From contig CAAFQL010000199.1 in NCBI GenBank assembly GCA_900765125.1, positions 1-6,050 on the forward strand: a DNA stretch of 6,050 nt, written 5' to 3'. Numbering within the stretch: the stretch's first letter is position 1; every line of letters starts with the position of its first letter. The DNA comes from Oscillospiraceae bacterium (GTDB taxonomy: Bacteria > Bacillota > Clostridia > Oscillospirales > Ruminococcaceae). Below the pieces are notes generated by a model. It was not told the DNA's origin. It saw nothing but the letters and a program-made list of their open reading frames with translations, and ran no database searches. This document shows positions 1 to 4,510 of the stretch, piece by piece. Both the position numbers and the translations under genes were made by a program.

Positions 1-9
1 AGGGTCATA

Positions 10-387
10 ATGTTTGAGCAAGATTATGTTATGCGTCAAATACAACAATTATCAAAGGCGTTAGCTAAAATATTATTTAGCATTGATGCCGAGTCGCCAT
101 CTTCATCTTTAATAAAAGATATGGAAGCAAGATCAGCAGCGGATAATTTGTTAAGAAAAATAGACAGTGGAAATATCAATGAAGCTGAATATGAGCTTTT
201 TGCACTAATAGAAAACAGAACAATGGATAATCTTTTAGCTGGAATCGTTTTCTACTCATATCTTAATGAAAAAGATGATGATTATTTGGAAATCAATGAC
301 TTTAGTCGTGACGATGTTGAAAACGGCATAAGGCATTTACTTTCAGAATATGGATTAGAGAATATGGCAGATATATTTTTTATATAA
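10..387 (+). CDS. DUF6483-like hypothetical protein
   Basis: A 125-residue soluble protein of unknown function. The opening MFEQDYVMRQIQQLSKALAKI resembles the N-terminus I associate with DUF6483 proteins of Clostridia; that assignment is from memory. It is predicted mostly helical, acidic in the middle (EKDDDYLEINDFSRDD, about residues 86-101), with no signal peptide, membrane segment or visible catalytic motif. The ATG at 10 follows AGGG at positions 1-4, possibly the end of a Shine-Dalgarno site cut by the window edge. The coding sequence is visibly more AT-rich than the genes after 621, so it may have a different origin. It stops 47 bases before a terminator-like hairpin, so it probably ends a transcription unit that begins outside the window. 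Nothing ties it to conjugation. Confidence 0.8.
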   Translation: MFEQDYVMRQIQQLSKALAKILFSIDAESPSSSLIKDMEARSAADNLLRKIDSGNINEAEYELFALIENRTMDNLLAGIVFYSYLNEKDDDYLEINDFSRDDVENGIRHLLSEYGLENMADIFFI

Positions 388-434
388 TTGATTCTGAAAA
401 ATTCTGATTTATCATACTAATTGAATAGATTCAC

Positions 435-468
435 AAACGGTCAACTGTAGATTGTGGTTGACCGTTTT
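435..468 (+). terminator. Probable intrinsic terminator after DUF6483-like gene
   Basis: Arms 435-448 and 454-467 pair over 14 positions: 11 Watson-Crick pairs (AAACGGTCAAC with GTTGACCGTTT), then three inner G-U pairs, around a 5-base loop. The T run after the stem is short (TTTT, 465-468), and A bases lead the left arm, so it may work weakly in both directions. It lies 47 bases after the stop of the first gene. The matching hairpin in the second repeat copy keeps its pairing despite substitutions in the arms. Confidence 0.65.
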
Positions 469-473
469 AGCTT

Positions 474-497
474 GTCAAATACTGTTATATATTTGAC
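474..497 (+). promoter_or_regulatory. Inverted repeat overlapping -35 (possible operator)
   Basis: GTCAAATA (474-481) and TATTTGAC (490-497) form a perfect 8-bp inverted repeat with an 8-base spacer. The right arm covers most of the -35 box TTGACT (493-498). A dyad in this position suits a repressor site. It is present at the same place in the second repeat copy (1637-1660) with only one change, in the spacer. Alternatively it is a weak second hairpin followed by six T bases (498-503). Confidence 0.45.
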
Positions 498-521
498 TTT
501 TTTAGCTCTGCGTGGTATAAT
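493..521 (+). promoter_or_regulatory. Sigma-A promoter for leader ORF and CPBP protease
   Basis: TTGACT (493-498) and a perfect TATAAT (516-521) are separated by 17 bases, with TGG immediately before the -10 box forming an extended -10. Transcription would start near 528 and give a leader of about 55 bases before the 13-codon ORF. This is the best promoter in the window. Its -35 box lies inside a conserved inverted repeat, which suggests control by a DNA-binding repressor. Confidence 0.8.
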
Positions 522-582
522 GAATAAACAAGATTTAGGTTTATAAATTGGAATTTATCAGCTTCAAACTGGAGGTAAGAAC

Positions 583-624
583 ATGAAAAAGCAAAATGAC
601 AAAAGAGGAGAAGACTATCTATGA
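583..624 (+). CDS. 13-residue leader peptide, coupled to CPBP protease
   Basis: A 13-codon ORF encoding MKKQNDKRGEDYL. Its ATG has a strong Shine-Dalgarno site, GGAGG at 571-575, with a 7-base spacer, a better match than the site of the protease gene itself. Its TGA stop (622-624) overlaps the protease ATG (621-623) in an ATGA junction, the classic arrangement for translational coupling. The peptide is highly charged and shows no secretion signal. It may be a leader that feeds ribosomes to the protease start, or the remnant of a longer upstream gene lost by deletion. The sequence supports translation but not a function for the peptide. Confidence 0.55.
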   Translation: MKKQNDKRGEDYL

Positions 625-1538
625 ATCATGTAACATTCAATAAAAAAGGGACAATCAAATATCTGTTCTGGACTTTCCTGACCGCATGGATTATGCAATG
701 TATCGTAGCAGTTTTGAATTGGAACGGACTGGCTATCATCGGGCAGTTGCTAACGATGGTCATGATGTTTGTACCGCTGCTGGGCGTGTTGCTTTCCGGA
801 CAGAAGCTTACAGGCATGGGCTGGAAACCCCGCCTCAAAGGAAACATCAAAACACTTCTTGCGGCATGGCTTCTTCCCACAGTATTGACCGCAATCGGTG
901 CTGTTCTGTATTTCCTGGTTTTTCCGTCTCATTTTGACCTGAGCGGAGAATACCTTGCAGCAAACGCTGGAGCTGAAGCACTTGAACAGTTGGAGGCACA
1001 AGGCTTGACATATTCCATATATATCCTGATCAATGTCATTAGCACCATCACATACATTCCGCTGCTCAATATGATCGCTGCGGTCGGTGAAGAAGCAGGA
1101 TGGCGGGGATTTCTGTATCCGCAGCTCAAGGCAAGATTCGGCAAGAAAAAGGGATGTCTGATCGGCGGTGTTATCTGGGGGGCATGGCACTTTCCTCTGA
1201 TGTGCCTCATCGGATATGAGTATGGTATGGATTATGTGGGATTTCCGTTTGTCGGAATGCTACTGTTCTGCATCTTTACAACAGCAAGCGGAATACTGTG
1301 TGACTGGGTGTATGAGAGAACCGGCTGCATCTGGATTCCATCCATTTTTCACGGTGGGATCAATGGTGCGGCTACCATTCCTCTAGCATTTTGCATATCC
1401 AATACCGGCTCTGGAATTTTGCTGGGACCTGTGCCGCATGGATTGATTGCAGGAATTCCGCTGTTCGTGTTTGCGGTGATATTGCTTTTGAAATCTGACA
1501 AAAAGCTTATTTTGCAACCGTCTGATTCCACTGTATAG
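621..1538 (+). CDS. CPBP (CAAX/Abi-type) intramembrane metalloprotease
   Basis: A 305-residue polytopic membrane protein of the CPBP family (Abi/CAAX prenyl endopeptidase-like). Three family motifs are visible: EExxxR at E157, E158 and R162 (within GEEAGWRG); the second motif ending at H190 (WGAWHFPL); and HxxxN at H244 and N248 (HGGIN). The glutamates and histidines are the expected catalytic or metal-binding residues, so the enzyme looks intact. Several hydrophobic segments are visible, for example around residues 12-33, 36-60, 78-101, 132-155, 205-226 and 272-290. Bacterial relatives include bacteriocin self-immunity and peptide-processing proteins, but no substrate is shown here and no bacteriocin gene is adjacent. 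The start is ATG at 621 with GAGGAG at 605-610; it overlaps the 13-codon leader ORF. It has its own strong promoter and is followed by a terminator-like hairpin, so it is a self-contained cassette between direct repeats. Confidence 0.92.
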   Translation: MNHVTFNKKGTIKYLFWTFLTAWIMQCIVAVLNWNGLAIIGQLLTMVMMFVPLLGVLLSGQKLTGMGWKPRLKGNIKTLLAAWLLPTVLTAIGAVLYFLVFPSHFDLSGEYLAANAGAEALEQLEAQGLTYSIYILINVISTITYIPLLNMIAAVGEEAGWRGFLYPQLKARFGKKKGCLIGGVIWGAWHFPLMCLIGYEYGMDYVGFPFVGMLLFCIFTTASGILCDWVYERTGCIWIPSIFHGGINGAATIPLAFCISNTGSGILLGPVPHGLIAGIPLFVFAVILLLKSDKKLILQPSDSTV

Positions 1539-1561
1539 AAAATATGGTTTATTAAAGTGAC

Positions 1562-1681
1562 AAATTCTGATTTATCATACTAATTAAATATACTCATAAG
1601 CGGTCAATCGTATAGTGCGGTTGACCGTTTTAGCTTGTCAAATACCGTTATATATTTGACTTTGACAGCATTATATGGTAT
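1562..1681 (+). repeat. Terminator-promoter direct repeat, copy 2
   Basis: Right member of the direct repeat pair, starting 23 bases after the protease stop codon; partner at 399-518. All elements are kept at the same spacing: the 24-base identical head, the long hairpin, the GTCAAATA/TATTTGAC inverted repeat and the TTGACT hexamer. Similarity fades after about 1664. The repeat copies follow two unrelated genes, which argues that the unit is a mobile or recombinogenic intergenic element and not part of either gene. Confidence 0.85.
1598..1631 (+). terminator. Probable intrinsic terminator after CPBP gene
   Basis: Arms 1598-1611 and 1617-1630 pair over 14 positions around a 5-base loop (1612-1616). 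Three pairs are G-U wobbles (1600/1628, 1608/1620, 1611/1617). The core CGGTCAA/TTGACCG is the same as in the first copy. A short TTTT (1628-1631) follows the stem. It lies 59 bases after the protease stop and is well placed to end that transcript. Confidence 0.65.
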
Positions 1682-1684
1682 TAC
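1656..1684 (+). promoter_or_regulatory. Candidate promoter reading into the control region and operon
   Basis: TTGACT (1656-1661), a 17-base spacer, an extended -10 TGG (1676-1678) and the hexamer TATTAC (1679-1684). The layout is the same as the promoter in the first repeat copy, but the -10 matches the consensus less well. The GTCAAATA/TATTTGAC inverted repeat (1637-1660) again overlaps the -35 box. A transcript would start near 1691 and run about 380 bases, through the repeats and two terminators, before the first gene at 2071. It is the only reasonable promoter I find for the downstream operon. Confidence 0.45.
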
Positions 1685-1694
1685 CAAACCAATT

Positions 1695-1734
1695 TCACAC
1701 TGAGTACCACCGTGTCACACTGAGTCACACTAAA
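1695..1734 (+). repeat. Tandem 10-bp repeats (TCACACTGAG type)
   Basis: Four contiguous 10-base units: TCACACTGAG (1695-1704), a degenerate TACCACCGTG (1705-1714), TCACACTGAG (1715-1724) and TCACACTAAA (1725-1734). A period of 10 bases puts every unit on nearly the same face of the helix, as expected for cooperative protein binding. The array starts just after the predicted transcription start near 1691, so it could be an operator or part of an origin. Confidence 0.6.
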
Positions 1735-1760
1735 ACTCCGATTCCATGGGGCTTTTTGGT

Positions 1761-1906
1761 GGTAGAAAGCCCAAAAACAGCGTAACAGCGCTGTTCTGAA
1801 AATACAAGCATTTTGAAGAATTCTGGTAGAAACTCGGTAGAAAACCAACTGGATAAAAGTTGGTAGAAACTTGGTAGAAGCCGAAAACAGCCTTAAAACG
1901 GTAGAA
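1761..1906 (+). repeat. GGTAGAA iteron-like repeat array
   Basis: Six direct copies of GGTAGAA start at 1761, 1825, 1836, 1862, 1873 and 1900; five continue as GGTAGAAA and the copy at 1873 reads GGTAGAAG. Four of them form two pairs with an internal step of 11 bases, and the pairs are 37 bases apart. ACTGGATAA occurs between the pairs (1848-1856) and again after the array (1925-1933). The array lies upstream of genes for winged-helix initiator-like proteins, the usual position of iterons in plasmid origins. It could instead be an operator autoregulated by one of those proteins. No AT-rich unwinding block or perfect DnaA box is evident. Confidence 0.6.
1784..1795. promoter_or_regulatory. 12-bp perfect palindrome AACAGCGCTGTT
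   Basis: A perfect palindrome with a further half-site, AACAGCG, directly upstream at 1776-1782. It lies between the first GGTAGAA copy and the other five, and is a plausible site for a dimeric DNA-binding protein. Its segment ACAGCGCT (1785-1792) is also complementary to AGCGCTGT (1965-1972) in the right arm of the downstream terminator. Confidence 0.4.
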
Positions 1907-1941
1907 AGCCTGTTGACAAATCAAACTGGATAATGGACAAA

Positions 1942-1983
1942 AGCGGACGGTGTTTCATAACAGAAGCGCTGTCCGCTATTTTT
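1942..1983 (+). terminator. Strong intrinsic terminator 1 in operon leader
   Basis: Arms 1942-1956 and 1963-1977 pair over 15 positions with no bulge (three G-U pairs) around a 6-base loop, and are followed by ATTTTT (1978-1983). The outer seven pairs, AGCGGAC with GTCCGCT, are GC-rich. It is one of two terminators placed in series before the gene at 2071. It may end transcripts coming from upstream or act as an attenuator in the leader. Confidence 0.8.
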
Positions 1984-2006
1984 ATGCCCAAAATTGAATA
2001 CCGTAC

Positions 2007-2037
2007 ATCGCTTCTCAGCAATGAGGAGCGATTTTTT
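2007..2037 (+). terminator. Strong intrinsic terminator 2 in operon leader
   Basis: Arms 2007-2017 and 2022-2032 pair over 11 positions with one G-U pair, closed by a GCAA tetraloop (GNRA type), followed by six T bases (2032-2037). It ends 19 bases before the Shine-Dalgarno site of the gene at 2071. No promoter is visible between this terminator and that gene, so expression seems to require readthrough. Confidence 0.8.
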
Positions 2038-2070
2038 ATTTCAGATGAACTATGTCAAGGAGGTTTTTCT

Positions 2071-2361
2071 ATGCCAAACCCTACAAGAATCAGCTTACCG
2101 AGGGTAAACTACAACTTCGATGCTAAGGCTTGTGTTCCGGTTCTTACCGTAATGCTCAACAAGGTCGAAAAGGATTATTCCACTGTCGATGAACTGTGTG
2201 ACCACGATGAGCTGTCGAAGTTCACCCGTGATGAGATCAAAAATGCTGTATCTGAGCTGAACGGCAGAAAGTTTCTCCTGAAAGTGGATAAGCCGTATGG
2301 CTGTGTTTATGCGGTAAATAAGCTGTACATAGCGAACATGGAATTTGTGTACGGCAGATAA
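2071..2361 (+). CDS. Small winged-helix-like DNA-binding protein
   Basis: A 96-residue protein starting MPNPTRISLPRVNYNF. I do not recognise a named family. Residues 37-48 (STVDELCDHDEL) and 51-65 (FTRDEIKNAVSELNG) look like the two helices of an HTH, and residues 67-83 (KFLLKVDKPYGCVYAVN) like the beta wing, so a winged-helix fold is likely. The frame is open further upstream to an ATG at 1933, but that start has no Shine-Dalgarno site and the extension runs through both terminator hairpins. ATG 2071 has AAGGAGG at 2057-2063 with a 7-base spacer and is preferred. It is the first gene of the operon and ends 18 bases before the initiator-like gene. Its position next to the repeats suggests it regulates the operon or helps at an origin; this is inference. 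Confidence 0.85.
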   Translation: MPNPTRISLPRVNYNFDAKACVPVLTVMLNKVEKDYSTVDELCDHDELSKFTRDEIKNAVSELNGRKFLLKVDKPYGCVYAVNKLYIANMEFVYGR

Positions 2362-2379
2362 GCTGAGGGAGGAATGGAA

Positions 2380-3768
2380 ATGGACAATCATAACAGGAAA
2401 AAGAAAACCGTGGACGATACCGTCTGCGAGATACATAAATTCAGCGGTTATGCCGTTCTGAGCAACTGCTTCGTGCGGTCTACCAATCTCAGTTGGAGCG
2501 CGATTGGTCTGCTTGCAAGAGTAATGGATTTTCCCCATGAATGGAATTTCTCTAAGGCTGGACTTATTGCAATATGTCCTGACGGAGAAACTGCTATCGA
2601 CACCGCTCTTTCAGAACTGAAAGAATGGGGCTATTTGGAAATAAAAACGCTTATGCCGAATGAATCATCTACCGGCAGGATACAGCCGCTTTACAGTTTC
2701 TATGAGTATTCTGCAAGGGATACTTCTATCCCGCAGTATGATTATGAACTTGAAACATTCATGGTCGAGAATGCTGTGCTGAACCGTGTCAAGAAAACTG
2801 ATAACTATACTATGATCAGCAGCAAGCTCCTGCGGAACAAGGAAATTCCGAATAAGCTCCTCGGCTTTCTTCTCAAAGTGCTTTCTCTGCCTGACTACTG
2901 GCATTTCTCCATGTCGGGACTGAAAGCGATATGCAAAGAGGGCAAGACAGCGGTTCATAACGCTGTGAACAAGCTCATTGATATGGGATACCTTGTTCGC
3001 ACTCAGCTTCTCTCTAATGAGAGTATTCATAACTGCTTTGAGTATGTATACAGCTTTTTCGATGTTCCTGTCAGCAAGGAAGAAGCTGATGAGCTTGATG
3101 CAGAGACCAGACGTAAGGCGATCACGATCCGTGAAGGCGGACGGGCGAAAGCTGCTGTTTCTTCTTCAGGTGAAAAACAGAGGGTGGAAAACCCGTATCC
3201 GGACAATCCGCCTGCTGAAAGTCCGCTGTCTGAAAATCAGGGACAATATAATAACAACAATACAATACAGAAAAATCAATTACTGAGCGATAAATCCTCT
3301 ATCATTCCTTCTGCGGGAATTTCACAAGTTTTCAACGGTGGAAATGTTGAAAAGAAGAATGAGGGATATAACGCAGAAGAAGTTGAGTATTACACGGAAG
3401 TCGTGAAACAGAATATCGACTACGGCTATCTCGGAGACTGGCTGACCGCTGACGGTCGGGACGGCTATGCAGAAGCAGATAATATCGTCGGCTTTATCGT
3501 TGACGAGATCTGCTCCCCTCTGCCGTACACCACACTCAGAGGTACAAGTTTCCCCAGAAGCGTGATAAAGTCCAAGATGCTCCAAGCAAATATCTACATG
3601 GTCGAGAGCGTTCTTGTAAAAATGGCTCAGGTCGATAATATCAAGGATTTCCGCAGATATTTCATCAGTTCCCTCTACAACGAGGTTCTGACATATCACT
3701 TCAACCAAGGCTGCGAAAGCCGATGGGCTGTTCAGGCTGTGGCAAGAGATTTCGGCTACGCTGTCTGA
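2380..3768 (+). CDS. DUF6017-type replication initiator-like protein, duplicated winged helix
   Basis: A 462-residue protein of the initiator-like group common in Clostridial conjugative elements. Residues about 26-108 form a winged-helix domain (LSWSAIGLLARVMDFP, then an HTH helix and GYLEIKT). Residues about 144-228 repeat it (KLLGFLLKVLSLPDYW, then GYLVRTQ); about 24 of 60 aligned positions are identical. Residues 230-330 form a low-complexity linker with ENPYPDNPPAESPL and an Asn run, typical of this group. Residues about 338-440 match the DUF6017 C-terminal region (VVKQNIDYGYL, FIVDEICS, VIKSKML, YFISSLYNEVL). No nuclease or ATPase motif is visible. The ATG at 2374 sits too close to GGGAGG (2367-2372); the ATG at 2380 has a 7-base spacer and is preferred. 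The upstream repeats may be its binding sites. Whether it starts replication or only regulates is unproven. Confidence 0.88.
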   Translation: MDNHNRKKKTVDDTVCEIHKFSGYAVLSNCFVRSTNLSWSAIGLLARVMDFPHEWNFSKAGLIAICPDGETAIDTALSELKEWGYLEIKTLMPNESSTGRIQPLYSFYEYSARDTSIPQYDYELETFMVENAVLNRVKKTDNYTMISSKLLRNKEIPNKLLGFLLKVLSLPDYWHFSMSGLKAICKEGKTAVHNAVNKLIDMGYLVRTQLLSNESIHNCFEYVYSFFDVPVSKEEADELDAETRRKAITIREGGRAKAAVSSSGEKQRVENPYPDNPPAESPLSENQGQYNNNNTIQKNQLLSDKSSIIPSAGISQVFNGGNVEKKNEGYNAEEVEYYTEVVKQNIDYGYLGDWLTADGRDGYAEADNIVGFIVDEICSPLPYTTLRGTSFPRSVIKSKMLQANIYMVESVLVKMAQVDNIKDFRRYFISSLYNEVLTYHFNQGCESRWAVQAVARDFGYAV

Positions 3769-3792
3769 CCATAAATACAGGAGGTGGTGCGT

Positions 3793-4239
3793 ATGATTGC
3801 ATCAGAAATAACGATCATCGCTGAAATATTCCCCAGGTTTACGGGCAGAGATGTACCGATCAGCGAGATCGCTAAGGCTACCGGGAAAAGTGAGCGATTT
3901 CTCAAGCGTGTTCTTCGTGAGGATATTATGCATTTCGGTATCGCTGTAAAATCCGATAAGGGTAATCAGTACCGATATTTATGCCCTGACAAGCTCGTTT
4001 GGGAGACATTCGGTTATTTTGCCCCTATGCCTGAAAAGTCTGTGGACGTAGAAAAGGCAGTAAACGACCTATTTTACAGCTTTCACAGCGAATTTGAAGC
4101 AATCGTCATGGATATGCTTGGTGACAGGATAGACAGAAAAACGCTTAACACCATGTTTTCTTATTATGACGGGCTTCAGGAGGAATATCACAACAAGCTC
4201 CATGAGCTTTTACGGAAAGAGGTGAAAAATCATGGCTAA
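3793..4239 (+). CDS. HTH-containing hypothetical protein of the conjugative element
   Basis: A 148-residue soluble protein. I do not recognise a named family. Residues 21-42 (VPISEIAKATGKSERFLKRVLR) have the pattern of a helix-turn-helix, followed by a possible wing near residues 50-64 (AVKSDKGNQYRYLC). The second half (about 78-148) is predicted helical and may form a dimerization or partner-binding region, ending in a charged segment (HELLRKEVKNHG). A GTG at 3784 is in frame but overlaps the Shine-Dalgarno site AGGAGG (3779-3784); ATG 3793 with an 8-base spacer is preferred. It begins 24 bases after the initiator-like gene, and its end overlaps the next gene by 8 bases, so it belongs to the same operon. 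A role in control or in DNA processing is plausible but not shown. Confidence 0.85.
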   Translation: MIASEITIIAEIFPRFTGRDVPISEIAKATGKSERFLKRVLREDIMHFGIAVKSDKGNQYRYLCPDKLVWETFGYFAPMPEKSVDVEKAVNDLFYSFHSEFEAIVMDMLGDRIDRKTLNTMFSYYDGLQEEYHNKLHELLRKEVKNHG

Positions 4240-4510
4240 GACTATCGCTACGCAGTACGGTGAGTTTCTGAATTATGATAATCTTGTCAGGATCGGCGTT
4301 ATCACAAATTGGGAAGATGCAGAGCCGGACGAGAATGGTATTATCACTCCCGATTATGAAATGATCGGCACTGATACCAGCGGTAATCAGATTCCTATGG
4401 GTAACTACAAAACACCCGAAGCAGCAGAAGCTGCACTCAAAGACCTCTATGAATGGCTGAACCGTGAAGCCTATGCGGTCTATGAGATCAAGTCTGGCGG
4501 TGATGAGTAA
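4232..4510 (+). CDS. Small acidic hypothetical protein
   Basis: A 92-residue acidic protein without signal peptide or membrane segment. I do not recognise a named family. The first half looks like beta strands (EFLNYDNLVRIGVITNW, and MIGTDTSGNQIPMGNY), followed by a helix (TPEAAEAALKDLYEWLNREA, residues 61-80). This layout recalls small phage and mobile-element proteins with a beta sheet followed by one helix, but that is only a fold-level impression. The start is ATG 4232 with AAAGAGGTG at 4216-4224; it overlaps the preceding gene by 8 bases and its stop shares one base with the ATG of the PcfB-like gene (TAATG). It is therefore probably co-translated with the transfer genes and may be an accessory of the coupling-protein complex. 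No function is assigned. Confidence 0.85.
   Translation: MAKTIATQYGEFLNYDNLVRIGVITNWEDAEPDENGIITPDYEMIGTDTSGNQIPMGNYKTPEAAEAALKDLYEWLNREAYAVYEIKSGGDE

Larger units (their letters stand above)
399..518 (+). repeat. Terminator-promoter direct repeat, copy 1
   Basis: Left member of a pair of direct repeats bracketing the protease gene; the partner is at 1562-1681, a constant offset of 1163 bases with no gaps. Over 399-500 I count 11 mismatches in 102 positions (about 89% identity). Identity is weaker from 501 to 518 but keeps the spacing of the promoter hexamers. The first 24 bases are identical, as is the 27-base stretch 456-482. The unit contains a long hairpin (435-467), a second inverted repeat (474-497) and a -35 box. 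It could be a dispersed intergenic element or the scar of a duplication; the sequence alone does not decide. Confidence 0.85.

Noticed and set aside
750..1210. Minus-strand and alternative-frame ORFs inside the protease gene
   Set aside because: They are shadows of a clear CPBP gene, lack ribosome sites and show no recognisable protein pattern.
399..1681. Direct repeats as attL/attR of an integrated element
   Set aside because: They flank only one gene, without integrase or transposase, and are 11% diverged over a length far beyond a usual att core.
1749..1772. Hairpin GGGCTTTTT/GAAAGCCC as a terminator
   Set aside because: It is followed by A bases on the + strand and has no T run after the stem on the - strand. 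It may only be chance or part of the repeat region.
1690..1910. CRISPR array from the short repeats
   Set aside because: Repeats are 7-10 bases with irregular spacing and no unique spacers of constant length; no cas gene is present.
1848..1933. DnaA boxes on the minus strand (TTATCCAGT twice)
   Set aside because: Only seven of nine positions match TTATCCACA, and the mismatches are in the conserved CA end. Kept only as a repeat in the iteron-like region.
1913..1934. TTGACA (1913-1918) with GATAAT (1929-1934) as operon promoter
   Set aside because: The spacer is only 10 bases, too short for sigma-A, and no -10-like hexamer occurs 16-18 bases after TTGACA.
1933..2070. ATG at 1933 (and ATG 1984) as start of the small winged-helix gene
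   Set aside because: Neither has a Shine-Dalgarno site, and the extension would be translated through two perfect terminator hairpins. ATG 2071 has AAGGAGG at ideal distance.
2095..2538. Minus-strand ORF across the first two operon genes
   Set aside because: It overlaps two well-supported + strand genes with strong ribosome sites, and its translation looks like antisense of them.
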